In this document: one piece after another, positions 14,872 to 23,133 of the stretch
Layout: every line of letters begins with the position of its first letter
Position numbering within the stretch: the stretch's first letter is position 1
Translations under genes and position numbers: made by a program
Assembly (NCBI RefSeq): GCF_040649515.1
Contig: NZ_JBEZFP010000080.1
Coordinates: 1-43,145, forward strand
From: Yinghuangia elevatio
GTDB taxonomy: Bacteria > Actinomycetota > Actinomycetes > Streptomycetales > Streptomycetaceae
Direction: 5' to 3'
Length of the DNA: 43,145 nt
The notes under the pieces: generated by a model
Told to the model about the DNA's origin: nothing
Databases searched by the model: none
Seen by the model: the letters and a program-made list of their open reading frames with translations, nothing else

Positions 14872-15888
14872 ATGAGCGCTGCCGAGCAACTGGAGATCGA
14901 CGGCAGGTCCGTCCGCCTGAGCAACGCCGACAAGGTGTACTTCCCGGAGCGGGGCTTCACCAAGGGCGACGTCGTCCGGTACGTCATGGCCGTCGGCCCG
15001 GGCATGCTCCGGGCCCTCGCCGACCGGCCGACCACGCTGGAGCGCTACCCGGACGGCGTGCACGGCGAGTCCTTCTACCAGAAGCGCGTTCCGAAGTACC
15101 TGCCGGACTGGATCCCGACCGCGCGCATCCGGTTCCCGAGCGGGCGTACCGCGGACGAGATGTGCCCGGACAGCGTCGCCGCGCTCGTCTGGGCCGCCAA
15201 CCTCGGCTGCCTCACCTTCCACCCCTGGCCGGTGCGCCGCCACGACACCGAGCACCCCGACGAACTGCGCATCGACCTCGACCCGCAGCCCGGCACCGAT
15301 TTCGCGGACGCCGTACGCGCCGCCCACGAGATGCGGGACGTCCTGGCGGACCACGGCCTCACCGCCTGGCCCAAGACCTCCGGCGGCCGCGGCCTGCACC
15401 TGTTCGTCCCGATCCGCCCCGAGTGGACCTTCGTCGAGGTACGCCGCGCCGTCATCGCCCTCGGCCGCGAACTCGAGACCCGCATGCCCGACCACGTGAC
15501 GATGTCGTGGTGGAAGGAAGAACGCGGCCAGAAGGTCTTCGTCGACTACAACCAGATGGCCCGCGACCGCACCATCGCAAGCGCCTACTCGGTCCGTGCC
15601 AACCCCAGGGCCACCGTCTCCGCCCCGCTCACCTGGGACGAACTCGACGACGTCCACCCCGACGACTTCGACATCGCCACCATGCCCGAGCGTTTCACCC
15701 GCCTGGGCGACCTCCACGCCGACATGCCGAACAACCCCTGCGACCTGGGCCCGGCCCTCGCCCTGGCCGACCGCCACACCCAGGACGACGAACTCGGCGA
15801 CCTGCCCTATCCCCCGGACCACCCCAAAATGCCCGGCGAACCCCCCAGAGTCCAACCCAGCCGAGCCCGCCACCCCGAGACCTCCTGA
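14872..15888 (+). CDS. LigD-type primase-polymerase of NHEJ
   Basis: 338 residues, archaeo-eukaryotic primase fold. The catalytic metal-binding aspartates lie in RIDLDPQPGTDF (Asp135, Asp137). TSGGRGLHLFVP (residues 169-180) carries the nucleotide-binding Ser/His, and VDYNQMARDRTIASAYSVR holds the third aspartate near 225. This is the PolDom module normally fused to ligase in LigD; here it stands alone, divergent from the ligase. It extends and fills in broken ends, often adding ribonucleotides. The last 50 residues are Pro-rich and poorly conserved. The ATG is 6 bp after a CTGAGG-like site. Confidence 0.93.
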   Translation: MSAAEQLEIDGRSVRLSNADKVYFPERGFTKGDVVRYVMAVGPGMLRALADRPTTLERYPDGVHGESFYQKRVPKYLPDWIPTARIRFPSGRTADEMCPDSVAALVWAANLGCLTFHPWPVRRHDTEHPDELRIDLDPQPGTDFADAVRAAHEMRDVLADHGLTAWPKTSGGRGLHLFVPIRPEWTFVEVRRAVIALGRELETRMPDHVTMSWWKEERGQKVFVDYNQMARDRTIASAYSVRANPRATVSAPLTWDELDDVHPDDFDIATMPERFTRLGDLHADMPNNPCDLGPALALADRHTQDDELGDLPYPPDHPKMPGEPPRVQPSRARHPETS

Positions 15889-15974
15889 CCCCCCGCTTCC
15901 CGGTGCCGGAGAGCGGGTGCGGTGACAGCGGATCTTGGGGGACGGGCGGGGGGTGTGCGTGACAGGATTGGGGG

Positions 15975-18938
15975 GTGTTGGGATATGGGCGGTTTGAGAC
16001 TCCGTTCGTCGGGCGCGGGGCGGAGATCGCCCGGCTGGACGAGGCGCTCGGGCACGCCCGGGCGGGCGACCCGCAGGCGGTGCTGGTCGCCGGCGAGGCC
16101 GGGGTGGGGAAGACCCGGCTGCTGACCGAGGCGACCGGGCTCGCGGCCGAGGCCGGGATGACCGTGCTCGTGGGGCACTGTGTCGACCTCGGCGAGGTGG
16201 GCCTGCCCTACTTCCCGTTCACCGAGATGCTGCGGACCGTGGAGGCCGACAGCGTTCTGACCGGGACGCTCGACGGGCATCCCCCCGTTCAGCGTCTGCT
16301 CTCCCCCGGCGCGCAGGACCAGGACTCCGGGCGCGAGACGGGTGTGCGGCTGCGGCTGCTCGACGACGTCGCCGCGCTCGTCGCCGATCTGGCGGAACAG
16401 GCACCGGTGTTGCTCGTGGTCGAGGACCTGCACTGGGCGGACCAGTCGACGCGGGACCTGCTGCGCTTCCTGCTGACCCGGCTCGCCCCCCAGCGTTCCG
16501 GCGGCACGGCGAGCCAGCGGGTGGCGCTGCTCGCCTCGTACCGGTCCGACGACCTGCATCGCAGGCATCCGCTGCGGCCGCTGCTGGCCGAGTTGGTGCG
16601 GCTGCCTTCGGTGACGCGCCTCGACCTCGGGCCGATGGACGACGACGCGGTGGCCCGGCTCGTACGGTCCTTCGACGCCGAGCCGGTGCCCGAGGAGACC
16701 GTGCGGCGCATCGTCGAACGGGCGGAGGGCAACGCCTTCTACGCCGAAGAGCTCCGTGCCGCGGCGGCCGAGGACACCATGGGCGGCGTGCCGCCGGGCC
16801 TGGCCGAGGTGTTGCTCACACGCATCGAGCAACTGTCGCCCACCGCGCAGCGCGTGCTGCGCACCGCCGCCGTGGGCGGGCGGCGCGTCGAGCACCGGCT
16901 GCTGAGCGACGCCGTCGAACTTCCGGAGGAGGACTTGGAGTCCGCACTCCGGGAGGCCGTCGGACGGCACCTGCTCGTGTCGGACGCGGACGGCACGTTC
17001 GCGTTCCGGCACGCGCTCACGCGCGAAGCGGCGTACCGCGATCTGCTGCCCGGCGAACGGGTGCGCATCCACGGCCTGTACGCCCGCCTCCTGGCCGCCG
17101 ACGACCGCCGCGCCGGGAGCGCGGCGGAGCGCGCGCACCACCACCGCGAGAGCCACGACCTGCCCGGCGCGCTCACCGCGTCGCTGGAGGCCGCCGACCA
17201 CGCGGCGCGGGTCGGTGCGCCCGCCGAGGAGATGCGCCACGTCGAGTCGGCCCTCGACCTGTGGGACGCCGTGCCCGACGCCGTCGACCTCACCGGCACG
17301 GACGACGTCGCGCTCATGCTGCGCGCGTCGGCGGCGGCCGTACGCATGGGCGAGGCACACCGCGCCGTCACCCTCGCCCGCGCCGCCCTCGGCAAGGTCG
17401 CCTCGCACGCCGACACCAACCTCGCGGCGAAGGTCCGCTACACGCTCGCGTCGAACCTGATGAGCGTCGACAACCTCCAGGCGGCGTACGAGTTCAGCAG
17501 CCAGGCGCTGGCCCTGATCCCGGCCGACCCGCCGTCGCTGACCTGGCTGTGGGCCGCCGCCACCCACGTGCAAGCGGCCTACTACGTCAGCGAGTTGGAC
17601 ATCGCCCAGGAGCTCGGCGACCGCGTCGTCGCGGCGGCGACGGAACTCGGCGCGGACGACGTGCGCGCCGACGTTCTCATCAGCACGACCGGGATGAGCA
17701 AGGACAACCGGCAGACCGAGGCCGGCCGCGAACGCCTGCGCTCGGCGCACGACCTGGCGCGCAAGGCCGGCAACGCGGCGATCGAGCTGCGGGCGGTGTT
17801 CAACCTGGCCATGGGCTCCTACGAGGCGGGTCGCCTCGACGAGGCCCTCCGCTGGCTCGACGAAGGCCACGAACGCGCCCGTCGGACCGCGCAGTTGACG
17901 TCGCCGTACCCGCTGGAGATGCGCTACCTGCGCGCGCTCACTCTCTACACCGTCGGCCGCTGGGACGACGCGCTGACCGCCGCAGGAAAGGCCCCCTCGG
18001 CGTTCGGCCACGTCGACGGCGCGGGGCTGTACGTCCCGCTGGGCCGCGGCGAGCCCGGCGTCGCGGAGCGCGCCGAAGCGCTCTTCACCCGAAGGCCGTT
18101 CAACTGGATGGCCTCACTCGTCGGCGGCGCGGTCATGACCGAGGAGGCCGCGCTGCGGGGCGACGCCCGCGCGGCGGCCGACTGGGCCCGGCGTACGCTC
18201 GCCGCGCTGGAGGAGGACGGCCTCCCCTACCCCGACGTCGGGATCCGGCTCTCCGCGCTGGCGTTGGGCGCGATCGGCGACGAGTCGGCCGCGCTGCGCC
18301 GGACCGGCGACGCCGAGGCGGCCGCCGAATGGGCGGCGAAGGCCGACGAGTTCATCGAGCTGGCCCGGACCACCGAACGGCACCCCAAGCGCAACAACAG
18401 CACGGGCCCTGAGGGTACGGCGTGGCTGCTGCGGGCGGAGGCCGAACATGTCCGGATCGCGGGCGAGCCCGGCGTGGAGGCGTGGCGCAAGGCGGTCGCG
18501 GCGTTCGACTACGGCAACGTGTACGAGCACGCCCGCACCCAACTGCGCCTGGCCCAGGCTCTCGTGGCCGCCGACGAGCGCGACGAGGCGGCATCGGTCG
18601 CGCGGGCGGTCCGCGAGACGGCCGACCGCCTCAAGGCCGCTCCGTTGCGCGAGGCGGTGGACGCGCTGCTGCGCCGCGCCCGACTCGGCCCCACGGAGCC
18701 CCGCGAACCGTCGGGCGACGCCACCGCGTTGACCGGGCGCGAGCGCGAGGTCCTGGAGTTGCTCGCCCTCGGGCGGACGAACCGCCAGATCGGCGAGGAG
18801 CTGTTCATCAGCGCCAAGACCGCGAGTGTGCACGTGTCCAACATCCTGGCGAAGGTGGGCGCGGCCTCGCGGACCGAGGCGGTGGCCATGGCGTACCGGA
18901 AGGGCCTCATCGCGGACGCCGGGCGCGGCGGCTCCTGA
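15975..18938 (+). CDS. LuxR family regulator of the LAL type with ATPase domain
   Basis: 987 residues, normal for large ATP-binding LuxR regulators (MalT-like). FVGRGAEIARLDEAL opens the AAA domain; Walker A GEAGVGKT is at 40-47 and Walker B LLVVEDLHWAD near 145. A long TPR-like helical middle (about 350-890) follows. The C-terminal LuxR helix-turn-helix is LTGREREVLELLALGRTNRQ onward with SAKTASVHVSNILAKVG, about residues 915-975. The start is GTG. It stands alone between the polymerase and the convergent alcohol dehydrogenase. Such proteins are usually pathway-specific activators; no biosynthetic cluster is next to it, so its target is open. Confidence 0.93.
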   Translation: MLGYGRFETPFVGRGAEIARLDEALGHARAGDPQAVLVAGEAGVGKTRLLTEATGLAAEAGMTVLVGHCVDLGEVGLPYFPFTEMLRTVEADSVLTGTLDGHPPVQRLLSPGAQDQDSGRETGVRLRLLDDVAALVADLAEQAPVLLVVEDLHWADQSTRDLLRFLLTRLAPQRSGGTASQRVALLASYRSDDLHRRHPLRPLLAELVRLPSVTRLDLGPMDDDAVARLVRSFDAEPVPEETVRRIVERAEGNAFYAEELRAAAAEDTMGGVPPGLAEVLLTRIEQLSPTAQRVLRTAAVGGRRVEHRLLSDAVELPEEDLESALREAVGRHLLVSDADGTFAFRHALTREAAYRDLLPGERVRIHGLYARLLAADDRRAGSAAERAHHHRESHDLPGALTASLEAADHAARVGAPAEEMRHVESALDLWDAVPDAVDLTGTDDVALMLRASAAAVRMGEAHRAVTLARAALGKVASHADTNLAAKVRYTLASNLMSVDNLQAAYEFSSQALALIPADPPSLTWLWAAATHVQAAYYVSELDIAQELGDRVVAAATELGADDVRADVLISTTGMSKDNRQTEAGRERLRSAHDLARKAGNAAIELRAVFNLAMGSYEAGRLDEALRWLDEGHERARRTAQLTSPYPLEMRYLRALTLYTVGRWDDALTAAGKAPSAFGHVDGAGLYVPLGRGEPGVAERAEALFTRRPFNWMASLVGGAVMTEEAALRGDARAAADWARRTLAALEEDGLPYPDVGIRLSALALGAIGDESAALRRTGDAEAAAEWAAKADEFIELARTTERHPKRNNSTGPEGTAWLLRAEAEHVRIAGEPGVEAWRKAVAAFDYGNVYEHARTQLRLAQALVAADERDEAASVARAVRETADRLKAAPLREAVDALLRRARLGPTEPREPSGDATALTGREREVLELLALGRTNRQIGEELFISAKTASVHVSNILAKVGAASRTEAVAMAYRKGLIADAGRGGS

Positions 18939-18992
18939 TCCGCCGCGCCCGGCGCGCGCCGTCTGCCCGGCGACCGGTGCTTGCGCCCGTGC

Positions 18993-19016
18993 CGGGCACC
19001 GGCTTCCCGGTGCCCG
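18993..19016. terminator. Terminator hairpin between convergent genes
   Basis: A 10-bp perfect inverted repeat, cgggcaccgg (18993-19002), loop cttc, ccggtgcccg (19007-19016), between the LAL regulator and the convergent alcohol dehydrogenase. Confidence 0.75.
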
Positions 19017-19052
19017 TGCCCGCGGCGCGTGCCGCCAAGTCCCGTCCCGTGC

Positions 19053-20093
19053 TCAGCCGTTCGGGAGGATCACGGCGCGGCCGTTGACCTTGCCGTCGTG
19101 CAGGCGCTCGTACGCCTTGGGCGCCTCGTCGAGCGTGTACGTCTCCACGTGCACGTCGACCGCTCCCGCGCGGGCGAGGTTCAGCACCTCGATCAACTCG
19201 CCCCGGCTGCCCCAGTACGGGGACGTCACGGCGACGTCGTACGGGATCGCCCCGAACCCGACCGGCACGGTTCCGCCGCCGAGGCCGACGATGGTGACAT
19301 CGCCCTCGACCGCCACGCACGCGGCGGCCGTTGCCGTGGTGGGCGGCGCGCCGACGAAGTCGAAGACGGCCTCCGCCCCGAGACCGCCGGTGAGTTCGCG
19401 GACCTTGTCGGCCGCGGCGGCGTCGGACAGCACGGTTTCGTGGGCGCCGACCTGCTTGGCGAGCGCGAGCTTGTCGTCGTTGACGTCGAGGGCGACGACG
19501 CGCGCGGGAGTCATGGCGCGCAGCAACTGGATGGCCACGTGCCCGAGTCCGCCGGTGCCGATGACAACGGCGGTGCTGCCCGCGACGAGCTTGGGCACCG
19601 AGCGCTTGATGGCGTGGTACGGCGTGAGCCCCGCGTCGGTGAGCGGCACGGTCGTGACCGGGTCGAGCCCGTCGATCGGTACGAGGTGGCGGGCGTTGTC
19701 GACGAGCATGTACTCGGCGATCGCGCCGTCCGCGCCGAGACCAGGCGGCCGGATGCCGAGTTCGTCGGCGCGCAGGCAGTAATTCTCCTTGCCCTGCGCG
19801 CACTTGGCGCACGTACCGCAGCCCCACGGGCCGTAGACGGCGACCGCGTCGCCGACGGAGAGGCCGGTGACCCCCGAGCCGAGCGCGGCAACCGTGCCGG
19901 CTCCCTCATGGCCCAGCGTGAACGGCAGTGGAAAGGACAGCGCTTCGGCGGGCATCGACATGACGGCGATGTCGGAGTGGCAGACGCCGGCCGCGGTCAC
20001 GCGCAACAGCACCTGCCCCGGGCCGGGTTCGGGATCCGGGACGCTCACCAACTCGGGCGCTCCGCCGATCTGCCGGTACTGCAATGCCTTCAT
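19053..20093 (-). CDS. Zinc-dependent alcohol dehydrogenase (MDR family)
   Basis: 346 residues. Catalytic zinc ligands are visible in AAGVCHSD (Cys38) and TLGHEGAGTV (His/Glu near 62-63). The structural-zinc loop CGTCAKCAQGKENYC is intact. The Rossmann part has VVIGTGGLGHVAIQLLRA. It oxidises or reduces alcohols/aldehydes with NAD(P); the substrate is unknown. AGGAGG precedes the ATG. The ATG overlaps the TGA of the TetR gene by 4 nt (ATGA), so the two are translationally coupled, and the TetR protein probably controls the pair through a palindrome upstream at 21036. Confidence 0.94.
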   Translation of the reverse strand: MKALQYRQIGGAPELVSVPDPEPGPGQVLLRVTAAGVCHSDIAVMSMPAEALSFPLPFTLGHEGAGTVAALGSGVTGLSVGDAVAVYGPWGCGTCAKCAQGKENYCLRADELGIRPPGLGADGAIAEYMLVDNARHLVPIDGLDPVTTVPLTDAGLTPYHAIKRSVPKLVAGSTAVVIGTGGLGHVAIQLLRAMTPARVVALDVNDDKLALAKQVGAHETVLSDAAAADKVRELTGGLGAEAVFDFVGAPPTTATAAACVAVEGDVTIVGLGGGTVPVGFGAIPYDVAVTSPYWGSRGELIEVLNLARAGAVDVHVETYTLDEAPKAYERLHDGKVNGRAVILPNG

Positions 20094-21013
20094 GTGCCTG
20101 CCTCCTTGGTGCGGCCTGGTGGTGGACCTTCCGGATCCGCGTGCGACGCGGCACCCGCGGCATCCGGGGCATCCGCGGTTTGCGCGAACGCCCCGCCTCC
20201 CGCGGCTTCCCCGCGGGCGTCGACGACGGCCGCGAGTGCGTCGAAGTACGCACCCACCAGCCGGGCCGGCGATTCCGGTACGCCGTGCCGCGCCCAGGCG
20301 CGCAGCACGGCCATGAGGGTTCCCGCGCCCGCGCCGACGGCGACCGCCGGGCGCGGGTCGTGGGCGGGGTCGACGCCCATGCGGGCGGCGATGATGCGTA
20401 CCGACTCCTCTTCGGCGTCGGCGCGGATGCGCTGGTACGCCGCGATCAGCGCGGGCTCCCGGTCGATGCGCCGGAACAGTTCGAGCCGTCCGCGCAGCAG
20501 CGCGTGGCGGTCGCCGCCGAACTCCGCGGTGAGCCAGTCGACGACGGCGCGGCGGTACGCGGTCATCGGCCCCTCGCCCGGCGGACGCAGCCGCAGGGCG
20601 CCGTTGATGCGGTGCACGTCGTCGGCGACGACGGCCAGCACCGCGTCCTCCTTGCCAGTGAAGTGCCGGCTGAAGGTGCGGCGCGTGACTCCGGTGCGCT
20701 CCGCTATGGCCTCGACGGACACCCCGGCGAGGCCGCGTTCCAGCAGCAGGTCGAACGCGGCGGAGCCCATGGCCTCGCGCGTACGGCGGGAGCGCTCCTT
20801 GCGGCGGTCCCGGTCCTGCTCGGTCGATGCATCGTCCGCTGCGTCGGCCGACGCGGCAGTCCACCGGGCGGCCGGCACCGCCGACTCCGCCGGCTCCGTC
20901 GGCTCCGTCTGCTCCGTCGGCTCCGTCGGCTCCGTCGGCTCCGTCGGCTCCGTCGAGGCCCGCGTACTGGCCCCTCCGGGGGCGGACGCGGAAATCTCGG
21001 CGGAAGCGGCCAT
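20090..21013 (-). CDS. TetR family regulator with Thr-Glu-Pro repeat N-terminus
   Basis: 307 residues, long for the family. Residues 1-75 are a low-complexity extension that includes about seven Thr-Glu-Pro tripeptides. The TetR helix-turn-helix follows at about 73-120 (TREAMGSAAFDLLLERGLAG, VEAIAERTGVTRRTFSRHF). The C-terminal domain has the actinobacterial PLxAYRRAVVDW/LLRGRLELFRRIDREP layout, then another Ala/Gly/Pro tail. It is coupled by a 4-nt overlap to the alcohol dehydrogenase. A 15-bp perfect palindrome 23 bp upstream of the start is the likely operator. Confidence 0.9.
   Translation of the reverse strand: MAASAEISASAPGGASTRASTEPTEPTEPTEPTEQTEPTEPAESAVPAARWTAASADAADDASTEQDRDRRKERSRRTREAMGSAAFDLLLERGLAGVSVEAIAERTGVTRRTFSRHFTGKEDAVLAVVADDVHRINGALRLRPPGEGPMTAYRRAVVDWLTAEFGGDRHALLRGRLELFRRIDREPALIAAYQRIRADAEEESVRIIAARMGVDPAHDPRPAVAVGAGAGTLMAVLRAWARHGVPESPARLVGAYFDALAAVVDARGEAAGGGAFAQTADAPDAAGAASHADPEGPPPGRTKEAGT
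20892..20954. repeat. Seven tandem 9-bp repeats encoding Thr-Glu-Pro
   Basis: Seven contiguous 9-bp units, consensus ggctccgtc on the plus strand (one unit has tgctccgtc, giving Thr-Glu-Gln). They lie inside the TetR gene and encode its repetitive N-terminal extension. The unit is a multiple of three, so copy-number change keeps the frame. Confidence 0.93.
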
Positions 21014-21035
21014 GGATCAACCATAACCCCGAATC

Positions 21036-21050
21036 TGTCCCAATGGGACA
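21036..21050. promoter_or_regulatory. Candidate TetR operator palindrome
   Basis: tgtcccaatgggaca is a perfect 7+1+7 palindrome, 22 bp upstream of the TetR start codon, in a small A+T-enriched patch. Its position suits autorepression of the TetR-alcohol dehydrogenase operon. Confidence 0.7.
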
Positions 21051-21101
21051 TAACTCCTCCGGGGTGACGCCCGCGTGCCGGTCCGGCCGTCCCGCGGGCC
21101 G

Positions 21102-22841
21102 TCAGTAGGTCAGCCCGTGCCCGAACCGGAACACCGGCTCGGCGGTGTCGAACGGCACGTCCGGCCGGCTCTCGCGGACCGCCCGCATCGACGACGGCAT
21201 GTCGAACGGCAGCTTCGCCGTCGGGGTGTGCCGCCCGAAGACCACGTCGAGCACGGCACCGTCCTCGGCGCCGAAGTCCGCGAGGAGCGCCGCACACGCG
21301 CCGGCCAACTCGGTCGCGACGGCGGGCCGGTCCAGTTGCAGCACGACGACCGTGGGCACCGCGGCCGCGATCGCCAGGAGCCGGTCCCGCTCGGCGTCCG
21401 GGAATTCGAGCGAGCCCTGCCGGAACATCGACTCCATGAACCCGTCGCGCGGCTCGAACGGCGCGTTCACCCGCAGGACGGCCACGTCCGCCTGCGCCGG
21501 GTCGGCGACGATCTCGCCCGCGTAGCCGGCGGCCACGTCGGGGTCGATGCGCTCGACGTACACGCGCAGGCCGTCGGCGAGCGGCAGGGCCGGGGTCTCG
21601 CCGCGGTTGGTGAGCAGGACGGTCGAGCGGCGCTGCGCGTCCAGGCCCCGGGCCCGGTGCTCGGCGTGTCCGACCACGGCTTCGGCGGCGTCGGGGTCGA
21701 CGTACCGGCGCTCGTCGAACAGTCCGAGCCGGAACTTCTCGCGCAGCACGCGCCGCACCGACCGGTCGACGCGGTCGGCCGTGAGGCGACCGGATTCCAG
21801 CAGGTCGACGACCACGGGCGCGCAGCTCTCGCCGCCGAACTGGTCGACGCCCGCCTCCAGCGCCTTCACCACCCGGTCCGGGACGTCCAGTTCCTCGACG
21901 CCCCAGCCGCGTGCCTCGATGTCCACCGGCCCGAGGCTCTTGGCCGTCAGCACGTTCCAGTCGGCGCAGACGATCCCGTCGAAGCCGTAGCTGCCGCGCA
22001 GCAGGTCGCGGATCACGTCCGCGTTGAAGCAGAACCCGACCTCCTCGTACTCCGTGCCGACCGGCAGCCCGTAGTACGGCATGATCTGCGAGCCGCCGGC
22101 CGCGAACGCCGCCTCGAACGGGATCAGGTGGTGCTCGAACATGCCGCCCGGGTAGACCTGTTCCCGCCCGTACGAGAAGTGCGGGTCCTCGCCGTCCAAC
22201 TGCGGTCCGCCGCCCGGGAAATGCTTCGTCATCGCGGCCACCGAGTCGGGCCCGAGGGTCTCCCCCTGAAGGCCCTTGACGTACGCCGCGACCAACCGCG
22301 CCGCCAGGTGCGCGTCCTCCCCGAACGTGCCGGAGATGCGCGCCCAGCGCGGCTCGGTGGCCAGGTCGGCCATCGGGTGCAGGGCCACGCGCAGCCCCAC
22401 GGCGAGGTATTCGCGGCGCACGATGTCGGCCTGCTCGCGCACGAGTTCGGCGTCCCCGGCGGCGGCCATGCCGATGAACTCGGGCCACCGTGAGAAGTCC
22501 CCCGCGAACACGCTCGCCAGCGGGTTGTCGGTGAACGCGTGGCGCGGGTCCGACGACAACGTCACCGGGATGCCCAACCGGGTGTCCGCCGCCCGCTCCT
22601 GGAGCCGGTTGTGCCACTGGGCGGTGGTCCTGGGGTCGGCGAGCTTGTGCACGTTGAAGTGTGACAGGCCCAACTCGCCCACGAGCCGTTCGGTGGCGTC
22701 GCTCAGCGTGCCGTCAGGCCCCTGCGCGATCGGCGGGTGGAACAGCAGACCCGCCTTCTCCTGCGGCGTCATGCGCGCGATGAGGTCGTCGACACGCGCC
22801 TCCACCGGCACGCCCGGGTCCTGGTACGGCAACAGCGCCAC
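21102..22841 (-). CDS. Glycoside hydrolase family 3 protein
   Basis: 579 residues. The N-terminal barrel shows LIARMTPQEKAGLLFHPP, GIPVTLSSDPRHAFTDNP and AMTKHFPGGGPQLDGEDPHF. The catalytic nucleophile is Asp294 in GIVCADWNVLTAK, where Ala replaces the usual Ser before Asp. The second domain (about 400-579) ends with PSSMRAVRESRPD and FRFGHGLTY, as in beta-glucosidase-type GH3 enzymes. There is no signal peptide and no C-terminal fibronectin-like domain, so it is probably cytoplasmic and acts on an imported sugar. The start is GTG with GAGGAG upstream. No sugar transporter is beside it. Four 14-bp repeats lie upstream. Confidence 0.92.
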   Translation of the reverse strand: MALLPYQDPGVPVEARVDDLIARMTPQEKAGLLFHPPIAQGPDGTLSDATERLVGELGLSHFNVHKLADPRTTAQWHNRLQERAADTRLGIPVTLSSDPRHAFTDNPLASVFAGDFSRWPEFIGMAAAGDAELVREQADIVRREYLAVGLRVALHPMADLATEPRWARISGTFGEDAHLAARLVAAYVKGLQGETLGPDSVAAMTKHFPGGGPQLDGEDPHFSYGREQVYPGGMFEHHLIPFEAAFAAGGSQIMPYYGLPVGTEYEEVGFCFNADVIRDLLRGSYGFDGIVCADWNVLTAKSLGPVDIEARGWGVEELDVPDRVVKALEAGVDQFGGESCAPVVVDLLESGRLTADRVDRSVRRVLREKFRLGLFDERRYVDPDAAEAVVGHAEHRARGLDAQRRSTVLLTNRGETPALPLADGLRVYVERIDPDVAAGYAGEIVADPAQADVAVLRVNAPFEPRDGFMESMFRQGSLEFPDAERDRLLAIAAAVPTVVVLQLDRPAVATELAGACAALLADFGAEDGAVLDVVFGRHTPTAKLPFDMPSSMRAVRESRPDVPFDTAEPVFRFGHGLTY

Positions 22842-22878
22842 CGCTCGCTCCTCACGCCGTGGCGCCCGTCATCCGCAG

Positions 22879-22934
22879 CCCGCAAGCCTGAGCCCGCAAG
22901 CCTGAGCCCGCAAGCCTGAGCTCTCAAGCCTGAG
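22879..22934. repeat. Four tandem 14-bp repeats
   Basis: Units cccgcaagcctgag at 22879-22892, 22893-22906, 22907-22920 (identical) and ctctcaagcctgag at 22921-22934. They lie 38 bp upstream of the GH3 start codon, in its probable 5' untranslated region or promoter. The period is not a multiple of three. Confidence 0.92.
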
Positions 22935-23133
22935 TCCTCGACCCTTCGGCCCGGCGGCGACCCACGCCCGTTCCTTGATGGTGTCAATGGGACCTTAGGC
23001 CATCATGATCACGACGGGAACGGTGACGATCGTCATGCGGCATGAGACCGGGGATGCGGCATGGGCCCCGGGCGCACGTGCCCGCTCATCGGCCCCGGGG
23101 ACCCGCCCAGCCCGCCGCCCGGCGCCTCACACC
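22935..23133. other. Intergenic region between GH3 start and the phosphatase end
   Basis: About 200 bases with no convincing gene. atgcggcatg occurs twice (23035-23044, 23054-23063). caatgggac at 22985-22993 matches half of the TetR operator at 21036 but not its other half. It should contain the GH3 promoter. Confidence 0.45.

Noticed and set aside
15975..18938. Secondary-metabolite cluster around the LAL regulator
   Set aside because: No synthase, NRPS, terpene cyclase or other core biosynthetic gene is in the window.
22985..22993. Second operator of the 21036 TetR regulator ahead of GH3
   Set aside because: Only the half-site caatgggac matches and the palindrome is absent.
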